DNA of 64,000 nt from contig JASJBB010000061.1 in the NCBI GenBank assembly GCA_030066735.1, positions 1 through 64,000 of the forward strand, written 5' to 3'. This DNA comes from Woeseiaceae bacterium. GTDB taxonomy: Bacteria > Pseudomonadota > Gammaproteobacteria > Steroidobacterales > Woeseiaceae. Below the pieces are notes generated by a model. The model saw nothing but the letters and a program-made list of their open reading frames with translations, did no database searches and was not told the DNA's origin. Below, piece after piece: positions 18,843-28,438 of the stretch. Positions within the stretch are counted from its first letter, which is position 1. Every line of letters starts with the position of its first letter. The position numbers and the translations under genes were made by a program.

Positions 18843-19767
18843 AATCCTTGGAGAAATAGTCAGCCGACTGGTAAACGCCTGTCGCCTGTTTTTGCAACTG
18901 CATCAGCACGTCGTTCGCCAGCGAGCTGGCGCCGAAGCGGAACCACTCGGGCGTCATCCAGGCATTGCCCAGCGTCTCACGCAGCATGACCAGGTAGTGC
19001 ACGGCCAGCTTGGCGCTCGAAATGCCGCCCGCCGGCTTCATGCCGACCATGCGGCCCGTTTCATAATAGAAATCGCGGATCGCCTGCAGCATGACAAGCG
19101 TAACCTGCATCGTCGCCGCGGGCTGTATCTTGCCCGTTGAAGTCTTGATGAAATCGGCGCCCGCGTGCATGGCCAGGACGCTGGCCCGGCGTACGCGATC
19201 GAGCGTGCCGAGCTCGCCCGTTTCGAGGATGACCTTCAGGTGAGCGTCGCCGCAAGCCTCCTTGATCGCAACGATTTCATCGAACACGTGGCCGTACTGC
19301 CCGGCCAGGAACTCGCCGCGCGAGATCACCATGTCAATCTCGTTGGCGCCGGCGTCGACGGCCATGCGCGTATCCTCGAGCTTGACCGATAGCGGCGCCT
19401 GCCCGCTCGGGAACGCGGTGGCGACGGACGCGATATTGATGTCCCTGTCCCCGAGCGCCTCTTTTGCGACGCCGACCATCGTCGGGTAGACGCAGACCGC
19501 CGCGACATGCGGCAGCCCGGGCAGCGCATCGTGCAGGTGAATCGCTTTCTGGCAGAGCTGCCGAACCTTGCCGGGCGTGTCCTGCCCTTCCAGGGTCGTC
19601 AGGTCGATCATCGACAGGATCAGCTGCAGCGCCTCGATTTTCGAGGCGGTCTTGATACTGCGGCTCGTGAACCGCCCCACGCGCTCGTTGACACCCACCT
19701 CGTCGACGGCGGGCACCCGGCTCAGGTCCGGCAGGCGTTTCGTTGCTTCGACGGCAGTCAGACTCAT
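18841..19767 (-). CDS. deoC: Deoxyribose-phosphate aldolase
   Basis: CVYPTMV, SVATAFPSGQ, EIDMVISRGEFLAG, KVILETGEL, FIKTSTGK, KPAGGISS motifs. Confidence 0.94.
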   Translation of the reverse strand: MSLTAVEATKRLPDLSRVPAVDEVGVNERVGRFTSRSIKTASKIEALQLILSMIDLTTLEGQDTPGKVRQLCQKAIHLHDALPGLPHVAAVCVYPTMVGVAKEALGDRDINIASVATAFPSGQAPLSVKLEDTRMAVDAGANEIDMVISRGEFLAGQYGHVFDEIVAIKEACGDAHLKVILETGELGTLDRVRRASVLAMHAGADFIKTSTGKIQPAATMQVTLVMLQAIRDFYYETGRMVGMKPAGGISSAKLAVHYLVMLRETLGNAWMTPEWFRFGASSLANDVLMQLQKQATGVYQSADYFSKD

Positions 19768-19777
19768 CGCGGCAGCC

Positions 19778-20485
19778 TCAGGCAATCACGGTCTCGAGCG
19801 CGACCAGGATCATTTCATCGAACGTCGTCGCGCGCTCGTCCGACGTCAGCGCGGCGCCGCTCGGGATGTCGTCGCTGACCGTACAAATCGCCAGCGCCTC
19901 GGCGTCGTGCTCGGCCGCAATCGGGAACATACCGGCGGCCTCCATTTCGAGTCCGTAGACGTTGTACTTCGCCATGGTCTCGAACATGGCCGTATCGGGC
20001 GTGTAGAACAGATCCGCCGAGAACAGGTTGCCGACGTGATAGCGCACGTCGTGCCGCTCGGCGGCGTCGACGGCCTTCCTGACGAGATCAAATGTGGCGA
20101 TTGCCGCGTAGTCGTAACCGCCGAATCGAATCCGGTTGATGTTGGCGTCGGTGCACGCGCCCATGCCGATGACGATGTCGCGCAGCTTGACGTCGGGATG
20201 CGTCGTGCCGCAGCTGCCGACGCGGATGACCCGCCTGACGCCGTATTCAGCGATGAGTTCCGTCGTGTAGATCGATGCCGACGGAATGCCCATGCCGTGC
20301 GCCATCACCGACACCGGGTGGCCCTTGTAACTGCCCGTGAATCCCCACATGTTGCGCACGTCGTTCACGCGGCGCGCGTCGTCAAGGTAGGTGTCGGCAA
20401 TGTAGCGGGCGCGCAGCGGATCGCCGGGCATCAGCACGGTCTCGGCGAAGTCGCCCGGCGCCGCATTCATGTGTTTGGTGGCCAT
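19778..20485 (-). CDS. deoD: Purine-nucleoside phosphorylase (DeoD type)
   Basis: [69 protein letters not shown] motifs. Confidence 0.94.
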   Translation of the reverse strand: MATKHMNAAPGDFAETVLMPGDPLRARYIADTYLDDARRVNDVRNMWGFTGSYKGHPVSVMAHGMGIPSASIYTTELIAEYGVRRVIRVGSCGTTHPDVKLRDIVIGMGACTDANINRIRFGGYDYAAIATFDLVRKAVDAAERHDVRYHVGNLFSADLFYTPDTAMFETMAKYNVYGLEMEAAGMFPIAAEHDAEALAICTVSDDIPSGAALTSDERATTFDEMILVALETVIA

Positions 20486-20600
20486 ACGGCATTGTACCTT
20501 CAGAGCGTCGCCTTGTTGCCACAGATTCGGCCCATTCGGGGTGCACAAATGCCACACAACAGCGCTATACTTCCCGCACGGATCATGAGGAGAAACACCA

Positions 20601-22829
20601 ATGTGTGGCATAAACACAACAACAATTAAGAAGCCTGCATCGCACCCGCTGCTGGGGGTATTTGCCGCAGTGACGGTGGCTTGCACTGGCCTGTATTCGG
20701 GCGCAGTCAGCGCGCAGGGTATCGTGCTCGACGAGGTCATCGTGACCGCGCAAAAACGCGAACAGGCGCTCGAGGACGTACCGGCGTCGGTGTCGGCCAT
20801 CTCGGGTGAGACGGTTCGCGACCTGCTCGGCGCCGCCGAAAATATTCGCGCGCTGACCAACCGTGTACCGAGCCTCAACGTCGAGTCGTCGAACGGTCGC
20901 ACGCAGCCGCGTTTCTACCTGCGTGGCCTCGGCAACATCGACTTCGATAACAATGCCGCACAGCCGGTGGGCATGGTGCTGGACGACGTCTTCCTCGAGA
21001 GCAACGTCCTGCGCAGCCTGCCGCTTTTCGATATCCAGCGTGTCGAAGTCCTCAAGGGACCGCAGGGCTCCCTGTTCGGCCGCAACACCAACGCCGGCCT
21101 GGTCAAGATCGACTCGGTCCGCCCGTCGGACGATCGTAACGCCTACGTCAGCTTCGCCTACGGCGACAATGACACGACGGCAGTCGAGGCCGCGACCAAC
21201 GTCGAGGCTTCCGACAGCGTCGATATGCGCTTCTCGGCCAAGTACCAGCGCCGCAGCGACTGGATCGACAACATCGAGAACGGACCGGGCGACGACTTCG
21301 GCGGCTTCGATGAGTACGCCTATCGCCTGCAATTCCTGTACGACGCGGACGAATCGTTCCGGGCGCTGCTGAAAGTCCACGGCTTTCACCAGGACGGCTC
21401 GCAGCCGCAGGTTTTCTATGCGAACGGCCTCGAGGTCGGCAAGAAGGGCCTGCGCAAGGGATTTGACGAGACGATAGCCCGCCACGACCCCGGCCAGGCC
21501 GGAATGGAACTCGACCACTTCGGCGCCATGCTCAACCTCGAGTGGGATCTCGACAACTTTACGATCACGTCGATCACGGGCTACGACTCGGTCGAGAACT
21601 TCCAGTCGACCGACGTTGACGGCGGCGTTTCGGACGGCTGCTGCGGCACTCTCGGTCAGAGCACGTTCCCGGTCGCCACGGGCGACGGCCTCGACAATCA
21701 CGACCAGATCACCCAGGAGATTCGCCTGTCGACCGAAAGCGACGACTACTTCTTCCAGGGTGGCGTCTACGTGCTCAATGAAGACATGAAGATCCGCAGC
21801 TACGACTTGCTGGCGGATTCTACGACCTGGGTCGATCAGCAGACGGACTCCTTCGCCCTGTTCGGCCAGGCCGAGTTCATTGCATCCGAGGAGTTCTCGA
21901 TCACCCTGGGCGCGCGCTTCACGTTCGACGAAAAGGACCTCAAGGTCATTCCGGGTCCTAACTCGACGGCGCCTGCCGATTCGATCAGCGTTGACGACGA
22001 CTTCCTGAGCTGGGACCTCGCCTTCACGTATGACGTCAACGATGACTGGAGCCTTTACGGCCGGCTGGCCAACGCTTCGCGCGGCCCGGTCACCATTGGC
22101 CGCTTCGGTTTCGTCAGTTCTGCAGAGACTGAATCATCCGATTCGATCGAGTTCGGGTTCAAGAGCACGCTGTTCGGCGGCCGCGCGCGCTGGAACACGT
22201 CGGTTTACGCATTCGTGAACGACGACCAGCAGCTGTCGGCGACGGGCGGCGGCGCCAACGTCAACCGCCTGCTGAATGCCCGCGAGGTCAAGGGCAACGG
22301 CATCGAGACGGACTTCGAAATGCTGATCACCGACAACTTCCTGCTGATTGCAAATGCCAGCTACAACAAGACCGAGATCAACGATCCGGATCTTGCCGAC
22401 CTGGCCTGCGGTTCGGCGCCGAGTTGTACCTACCTGGACCCGCTCATCGAAGCCGGCGGCGGCCCCTTCGGTGAAGACGTAGTCTCCATCGACGGCAACC
22501 CGCTGCCGCGCGCACCGGAAGTGATGTACAACATCGCCCTGCAGTACAACCTGCCGGTGGGCGATGGCGACGTCTACTTCCATACGGACTGGAACTACCG
22601 TGACGACTCCAACCTGTTCCTGCACGAGTCGATCGAGTTTGTTGCCGACTCGCGGTGGCTTGGCGGCCTTCGCGTAGGGTATCGTTCGGACGATGGACTG
22701 GACATTGCACTGGTTGGCCGCAATATCACCGACGAACTCACGGTCGACGGTGGCATCAACTTCAACAACCTCACGGTGTTCATCAACGAGCCCGCTTACT
22801 GGGGCGTCGAGTTCCGCAAGGACTGGTAA
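20601..22829 (+). CDS. TonB-dependent receptor
   Basis: Signal peptide; [45 protein letters not shown] plug motif; C-terminal beta strand ending [10 protein letters not shown]. Confidence 0.93.
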   Translation: MCGINTTTIKKPASHPLLGVFAAVTVACTGLYSGAVSAQGIVLDEVIVTAQKREQALEDVPASVSAISGETVRDLLGAAENIRALTNRVPSLNVESSNGRTQPRFYLRGLGNIDFDNNAAQPVGMVLDDVFLESNVLRSLPLFDIQRVEVLKGPQGSLFGRNTNAGLVKIDSVRPSDDRNAYVSFAYGDNDTTAVEAATNVEASDSVDMRFSAKYQRRSDWIDNIENGPGDDFGGFDEYAYRLQFLYDADESFRALLKVHGFHQDGSQPQVFYANGLEVGKKGLRKGFDETIARHDPGQAGMELDHFGAMLNLEWDLDNFTITSITGYDSVENFQSTDVDGGVSDGCCGTLGQSTFPVATGDGLDNHDQITQEIRLSTESDDYFFQGGVYVLNEDMKIRSYDLLADSTTWVDQQTDSFALFGQAEFIASEEFSITLGARFTFDEKDLKVIPGPNSTAPADSISVDDDFLSWDLAFTYDVNDDWSLYGRLANASRGPVTIGRFGFVSSAETESSDSIEFGFKSTLFGGRARWNTSVYAFVNDDQQLSATGGGANVNRLLNAREVKGNGIETDFEMLITDNFLLIANASYNKTEINDPDLADLACGSAPSCTYLDPLIEAGGGPFGEDVVSIDGNPLPRAPEVMYNIALQYNLPVGDGDVYFHTDWNYRDDSNLFLHESIEFVADSRWLGGLRVGYRSDDGLDIALVGRNITDELTVDGGINFNNLTVFINEPAYWGVEFRKDW

Positions 22830-22848
22830 GCCCCGCACCGATCGGTGT

Positions 22849-23769
22849 TTGAAAGAGGCCCGGTACCGCTGGTACCGGGCTTTCTTTTTGCCGGTGTTCC
22901 TGGTGTCAGGGTGCTCGCCCGCCGGGGAACCGCCGTCGTCCGTCGTCGGCCAGTTGCAAAACCCGAAAATCGACGAGGCCAGCGGACTGGCGCGATCGCA
23001 GCGCTACCCGGACGTGTTCTGGGTCGCCAACGACGACGGCCCCTCGGTCCTGTACGCGATCGACAGTACCGGCAAGGATCTCGGCAGAGTCACGGTCAAG
23101 GACGCCAGCAATCGTGACTGGGAGGACCTGGCGTCGTTTACGTTTGAAGGCGTGCCCTACCTGGTCGTGGCCGACATCGGCGACAACGAAGGCCGCCGCA
23201 AGGACGTGCGCCTGTACGTGATCGAGGAACCCGAGGCGGGCGACGACAAGGTCAAACCTGCCTGGCGCATCGAATTCACCTACCCGGAGGGGCCGCGAGA
23301 CGCGGAGTCGGTAGCGGTCGACGTCGACAACGAGCGCGTCCTCGTTTTAACCAAGCGCGACGTGCCTGCCCTGCTCTACGCGCTGCCGCTGCGTCCGGGC
23401 ACGAAGAAGCGTATCGATGCGGAGCGCCTCGGCGTCGTCGCCAGCCTGCCGCAGCCCGGCCGCTCGGACCTCGAGTTCGCTTCCAGGGTCAACAGCTGGC
23501 ACTGGCAGCCCACGAGCATGGACATCTCCGCTGACGGCTCGAACGCTGTCGTGCTGACTTACGGGGGCGTCTACCTGTACCCGCGCACGGCAGGCCAGGG
23601 CTGGCTGGAGGCGCTCCAGCAACCGCCGCGCGTCGTGAGCCGCAGCAGTAACCGGCAGGCCGAGTCCGTAGCTTTCGACACTACCGGTAACTCCATTTAC
23701 ATCACGATCGAGCAGCGCCATGCACCGCTGTTTCGCTTGCCCGTCAGGAAACCCGACCCGGAAGACTGA
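22849..23769 (+). CDS. Predicted lipoprotein, beta-propeller-like, unknown function
   Basis: In-frame TTG gives (M)KEARYRWYRAFFLPVFLVSGC lipoprotein signal; repeated ASGLARSQRYPDVFWVANDDG, VPYLVVADIGDNEGRRKDVRLYVIEEP, DAESVAVDV blocks. Start codon inferred. Confidence 0.62.
   Translation: MKEARYRWYRAFFLPVFLVSGCSPAGEPPSSVVGQLQNPKIDEASGLARSQRYPDVFWVANDDGPSVLYAIDSTGKDLGRVTVKDASNRDWEDLASFTFEGVPYLVVADIGDNEGRRKDVRLYVIEEPEAGDDKVKPAWRIEFTYPEGPRDAESVAVDVDNERVLVLTKRDVPALLYALPLRPGTKKRIDAERLGVVASLPQPGRSDLEFASRVNSWHWQPTSMDISADGSNAVVLTYGGVYLYPRTAGQGWLEALQQPPRVVSRSSNRQAESVAFDTTGNSIYITIEQRHAPLFRLPVRKPDPED
22852..22889 (+). terminator. Intrinsic terminator downstream of TonB receptor gene
   Basis: Perfect 10-bp stem GCCCGGTACC-GCT-GGTACCGGGC followed by TTTCTTTTT. 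Confidence 0.85.
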
Positions 23770-23772
23770 ATC

Positions 23773-24828
23773 ATGCCAAGACGTTTAATGCCCCTCGCAG
23801 CAGCCATTACGCTCGCTGCCTGCAGCGCCGGTGAGGCACCTGACAGCCCCCCGCCACCGTCCGTCACGGTGATGGCCTTCAATGTCCAGAATCTGTTCGA
23901 TACCGTCGACGACCCGGGCAAGGACGACAAGGCCTACCTGCCGATCGAGGCCAAGCAGGACGAAGCGCACATCGCCGAGTGCAATGAGATCGCCGTGGAG
24001 TCCTGGCGCAACGAGTGCCTGTACCTCGACTGGGACGACGCAGCGCTCGAGCACAAGCTCGGCGTGATCGCCGAGAGCATACTGCAGGTGAACGACGGTC
24101 GCGGACCGGACATTGTCGCGTTGCAGGAGATCGAGAATGTCGCTGTCCTCGAGCGGCTGCGGCAGGAGTACCTGCAGCCGGGCGAGTATCTTCCCGCGAT
24201 CCTGATCGAGGGCGCGGACACGCGCGGTATCGACGTGGCGTTCCTGACGCGACTGCCACTTGATGGCGATCCGGCGCTGCATCCGCTGGACCTGCCCGCG
24301 GACTACGTCGAACGCGAGGGCGATACGCGCGGTCTCATCGAAGCCACGTTCATATTGCCTGACGGCGCCCTGCTCACCGGCTATTCCGTGCACTTCCCGG
24401 CGCCTTTCCACCCTACCGAGATGCGCGTCCGCGCGTATGAGCACCTGCAGCAGGTGCGCAACGCGATACCGCCGGAACATAACGTCTTCGCCGCGGGCGA
24501 TTTCAACACGACCAGCAGCGAGGATGCTGCCGAGGGCCTTCTGGACCGCTACCTGCGGCCGGGCTGGGTCGTCTCGAACGACCTCTGTGAAGGCTGTTCC
24601 GGTACCCACTATTACGCCAGGGACGACCGCTGGTCGTTCCTGGACATGGTGATCTTTGCGCCAGCGGAAGACCCGAACACCGCGTGGTCGGTTGCCTCGA
24701 TTCACATCGCCAACGCCGTGCCGGCCCAGGTCACGGCCGACGGCACACCGAACCGTTATCGCTCGGCCGAGCGCACGGGCGTCTCGGACCACTGGCCCGT
24801 CGTCATGACGCTCAAGAAACGTCCGTAA
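23773..24828 (+). CDS. Endonuclease/exonuclease/phosphatase (EEP) superfamily lipoprotein
   Basis: LAACSAG lipobox; VMAFNVQNLFDT, IVALQEIEN, FAAGDFNTTSSE, GVSDHWPVVM motifs. Confidence 0.85.
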   Translation: MPRRLMPLAAAITLAACSAGEAPDSPPPPSVTVMAFNVQNLFDTVDDPGKDDKAYLPIEAKQDEAHIAECNEIAVESWRNECLYLDWDDAALEHKLGVIAESILQVNDGRGPDIVALQEIENVAVLERLRQEYLQPGEYLPAILIEGADTRGIDVAFLTRLPLDGDPALHPLDLPADYVEREGDTRGLIEATFILPDGALLTGYSVHFPAPFHPTEMRVRAYEHLQQVRNAIPPEHNVFAAGDFNTTSSEDAAEGLLDRYLRPGWVVSNDLCEGCSGTHYYARDDRWSFLDMVIFAPAEDPNTAWSVASIHIANAVPAQVTADGTPNRYRSAERTGVSDHWPVVMTLKKRP

Positions 24829-24840
24829 GTTGCGCCCATA

Positions 24841-24872
24841 AAAAAGGCCAGCCCGAAGGCTGGCCTTTCTTT
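24841..24872. terminator. Bidirectional intrinsic terminator between convergent genes
   Basis: AAAGGCCAGCC-CGAA-GGCTGGCCTTT, A-run upstream and TTT-C-TTT downstream. Confidence 0.88.
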
Positions 24873-24892
24873 GCTACTGCAATCGACGCCGG

Positions 24893-27800
24893 TTAGTTAA
24901 ACCGGATGTCGAGGCCGAGGCGAATCTCCCACAGTGAACGGAAAGTCTGTACGTCCGAAACGCTGCGAGGCGTGAAGTCCTCGTAGATGTACTGACCGGT
25001 GGGTGTCAGGCCGTCGACGTCAACCACGTCTCGCGAGAAGAAGCTGGAGTCGTACTGCCAGCCCCAATCGTCGTTGAGCAGGTTCGTGAAGTTGTAGATC
25101 TTCACGAACGCGCGGGCCTTGAGCTCCGGCATGCCCAGCGGAATTTCCTGGTCGATGCGCAGATCGAGGCGCGAACTGCTGTGCGAGTCGATCGAGTTGC
25201 GCGAGACGAACTGGCCGCCTTTGAGACCTCTCTTGCGAGTCCAGTCCAGGAACTCCGTTACCGGGAAGTTCGGGTCATAGACCACGTTCGGGTCGTTCGG
25301 GCCGTCCGGCACGTACAGCAGGTGACGACGTGAACGGCCTGTCTGGAGGACGTCATCGGAGTCGATCGTGTACGAGTTCGGCTGGCCTTCGCTGTAGTAA
25401 CCCATCAGCGTGAAGCGCGTCATGTTGTCGCCAAAGAGCTCGTTTGCGTAGCTAAGACGCATCGTCAAGCGGTTGCGAACGACGTAGTTCGACGGGCCCG
25501 GGCCCGGGAAGTTGATGTCGTTCGTCGCCAGGTTGTCGAAGCTGCTGCCCGCCGTGAACGAGGTCATCGGGCTGACGTCTCTCGCATCGGTCCAGGCATA
25601 GCCCAGCAGCGCGTCGAGACCGAAGTCCCAGCTCTTCTGGAACACGGCCGAGATGACGTGCGCCCGGCTCGTCCGGCTCGTGTTCGTCAACATCAGGTTG
25701 CCTTCACCGCGACCTGGAACGGACTGATAGATGGGCGCGCCGACGATCGTCTGGCCGACAATCTCCTGCGTAACGTCGCGGTAGATCGCGCCCTTCTTCA
25801 ACTCGGTGTACATGTAGTCGAAGTCGGCCGTGATACCGCCCCACGGCATCTCCCACGTGCCGCCCAACGCGTACTTCCATTCGCGCGGCTGCTCGTAGTT
25901 CGGGTCGATCAGGTTGTTGAAGAACGTCGAACCGTTGGCTGGGCCGGCAGCCGCAACCTGGTCGAACAGCTCTTGCGGGATCTGGCCGCCCGGCGTACCG
26001 GGAATCAGCGGCAGGTAGTCCGCTCCGTTCGGGTCCAGTACCTGGCTGTTACCGAAGTAGTTGCCGCGAACCTGGACGTTCGTCACACCGTCACGGCTCC
26101 AGGCGTTCGAGAGCCAGACGTTCGGGTTGCCGCCCGAGAACAGGCCAACGCCGCCACGCAGCGTGAGGTCGCCCGTGACGCCCCAGTTGAAACCGAGGCG
26201 CGGCATCAGCACGCTCAGGCCGTCGAGGCCCGTGTCGTTGGGAGTTCCAATTGCGTTCGACAGGTTCTCGTTGAAGTTCGGCGAGTCATCGCTGCGGATC
26301 CAGTCGAAGCGCAGGCCGGCAACGAGCGTGAAGTCGTTGGTCGGGAAGTAGATCTCGTCCTGCACATACAGCGAGTGCTTCACGTTGGTGAAGTTGGCCG
26401 CCGCGTCGATCGGGTTGTTCGTTCCGCCGCCGCTGCCGTAATAGACGCGGCTCGGGCGACCGAGCACGAACTTGTCGATACCGGAGGTGCCGCAACCGAG
26501 CGCCAGGATGTCGTCGTGACGCTCCTGCGCCGTCAGCGCGTCGCAGGCCGGGTCATTACCGGACGAATCGTCCCAGTAATCCCACTCGCCGCCACGAGAG
26601 TGCTGCACGAAGATGTTGAACACTTCGAGCTCTTCGCGCTCGTAGCCTGCCGAGAACACGTGGTCGCCGGCCAGCCACTTACCGGACAGCTTGAGCAGCG
26701 ACGCGTCGGTGAACAGGCGGTTGGCCTGGCGCGAGTCGTCGGCGCCGAGGTAGACCGTATTCCCGTCGATTTCGATCTGGTGGTCGCCAACGTCCTTGGG
26801 ACCTACCGTCACCTGCGAGTCGTTCATGCGCGTGTCGGTGTAGTAGATCTGCGTCGAGAACGCGTCGGTCCACTGCGAGTCGAGCCACACCGTCGTCGTC
26901 TTGGACTCGGAACCTTTCACGTAGAAGTGATTGGCGAACTCGAACTCATCCGGGTCGGAGTCGGACGAGCGGGTCTGGAAGCCGTCGTAGTAATTGTAGA
27001 TACCGGTCAACGCGTGCGAGTCGCTGATCTGCCAGTCGAGACGCACGAGGTAGTTTTCGGTCTCCTGCGCGCCGTTACCGGGCTGACCGCCCGTGTCGTA
27101 ACCGTAGTTTGCCTGGGAGGCGTCAACGATGGTCTGGTAGTCCGCCTGCGAGAACCAGGGGCGCTCTTCGCCGTTACCCGAACCCGCGTAGCCTGCTGCG
27201 AGGAAACGCGGCTCTTCGGTCTCTTCGTAAGCGGCGAAGAAGTGCAGGCGATCCTTGAGGATCGGGCCGCCGATGCTGAAGCCGATCTTGTCGCGCCTGT
27301 AGTCTTCGCTCGAGATGTCCTGCCCGTCGAACTTGTCGTTGATCATGCTGTCGGTCGTGTACTCGTAGAACGCATTCGCCTGGAATTCGTTCTCACCGCG
27401 CTTGGTGACAGCGTTGACGTTACAGGCCGAAAAACCGCCGTAGTTGGTGTCGAACGGAGCAAGTTCGACCGACACCATCTGGATGGCGTCGTACGGGAAC
27501 GGCATGCCGGTCGCCGTGGAGTAACCGTTCGTGTTCAGTCCGAAGCGGTCGTTGTGGCTCACACCGTCCAGCGTGATGCTGTTGAAGCGCGGGTGCTTGC
27601 CGGCACAGTTGACCTGGAAGCCGTCTGCCTCGAGGTTCAGCCGCGGGTCGATCGTGTAGACATCTTTGATGTCGCGCGCGAACGCTACGGCGCTGTCGAG
27701 ATCCTGGAGGCCAAACGTTGCTGCCGGGCCAACCGCGGTCTCGATGATCTCCTGCGCCTGGCCGACCGTGACGATCTCCTCCATCGCGGGACGCAGGTTG

Positions 27801-28111
27801 ATCGCCAGGTTCAACGTGTCGCCCAGTGCGAGCGATGACACCTGGACCTGGTCCGCGCCATCGACGCTGACGACGTACGGGCCACCCGGCGCCAGGCTGG
27901 TTGCCAGGAACGTACCAGTCGAGTTCGTCTGGAACGGCCGTGAGATACCGGTGCGCGTATCGGTCACGACTACCGATGCGCCAACTACTGGGCTGCCGGC
28001 CTGGTCGAGAACCCTGCCACGAATGGCCGAGTCTGTCTCCTGGGCTTGCGCGAATGCCGGCAACAGCAAGATCGCAGCAAGCGGCAACAGCTTACTGAAC
28101 ATTCTCTTCAT
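24893..28111 (-). CDS. Oar-like TonB-dependent receptor with carboxypeptidase-like regulatory domain
   Basis: MKRMFSKLLPLAAILLLPAFAQAQETDSAIRGRVLDQAGSPVVGASVVVTDTRTG; large beta-barrel, C-terminal IRLGLDIRFN. Confidence 0.9.
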   Translation of the reverse strand: MKRMFSKLLPLAAILLLPAFAQAQETDSAIRGRVLDQAGSPVVGASVVVTDTRTGISRPFQTNSTGTFLATSLAPGGPYVVSVDGADQVQVSSLALGDTLNLAINLRPAMEEIVTVGQAQEIIETAVGPAATFGLQDLDSAVAFARDIKDVYTIDPRLNLEADGFQVNCAGKHPRFNSITLDGVSHNDRFGLNTNGYSTATGMPFPYDAIQMVSVELAPFDTNYGGFSACNVNAVTKRGENEFQANAFYEYTTDSMINDKFDGQDISSEDYRRDKIGFSIGGPILKDRLHFFAAYEETEEPRFLAAGYAGSGNGEERPWFSQADYQTIVDASQANYGYDTGGQPGNGAQETENYLVRLDWQISDSHALTGIYNYYDGFQTRSSDSDPDEFEFANHFYVKGSESKTTTVWLDSQWTDAFSTQIYYTDTRMNDSQVTVGPKDVGDHQIEIDGNTVYLGADDSRQANRLFTDASLLKLSGKWLAGDHVFSAGYEREELEVFNIFVQHSRGGEWDYWDDSSGNDPACDALTAQERHDDILALGCGTSGIDKFVLGRPSRVYYGSGGGTNNPIDAAANFTNVKHSLYVQDEIYFPTNDFTLVAGLRFDWIRSDDSPNFNENLSNAIGTPNDTGLDGLSVLMPRLGFNWGVTGDLTLRGGVGLFSGGNPNVWLSNAWSRDGVTNVQVRGNYFGNSQVLDPNGADYLPLIPGTPGGQIPQELFDQVAAAGPANGSTFFNNLIDPNYEQPREWKYALGGTWEMPWGGITADFDYMYTELKKGAIYRDVTQEIVGQTIVGAPIYQSVPGRGEGNLMLTNTSRTSRAHVISAVFQKSWDFGLDALLGYAWTDARDVSPMTSFTAGSSFDNLATNDINFPGPGPSNYVVRNRLTMRLSYANELFGDNMTRFTLMGYYSEGQPNSYTIDSDDVLQTGRSRRHLLYVPDGPNDPNVVYDPNFPVTEFLDWTRKRGLKGGQFVSRNSIDSHSSSRLDLRIDQEIPLGMPELKARAFVKIYNFTNLLNDDWGWQYDSSFFSRDVVDVDGLTPTGQYIYEDFTPRSVSDVQTFRSLWEIRLGLDIRFN

Positions 28112-28438
28112 CAGATTTCCTCTGCTTTCCGTTTTATACGAATCGTTTTTTCTTGGACGTGCCGCAGGACGTTGGAGCGTTGTCGGACAAATACAACAAA
28201 CGTCTCGAGCGGCAGACCGAGGATGCACAGTATTGTCGCTCTTTGAATACAACGTGACAAGGTTGTTACTGGCTTGTGACATTGCGGCAAGTGCCTACGT
28301 TCGTTGAGAATCTGCAGTCTGAAACGACGCCAAGCAATTGATTATTATTTAAAATTCACGGGTCGGACGCGACGGTCCACTGCGGCCGACTGGCCGGCGC
28401 CATAATGTTGTTTTTTTACGACACGGGGCCGGCGGGCA

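Noticed and set aside
20566-20571. TATACT as a -10 box upstream of the TonB receptor gene at 20601
   Set aside because: Plausible hexamer but no convincing -35 at correct spacing; not enough to call a promoter.
25658-27838. 726-aa plus-strand ORF antisense to the Oar-like TonB receptor
   Set aside because: Val/Arg-rich mirror translation with no domain features; receptor on the minus strand is unambiguous.
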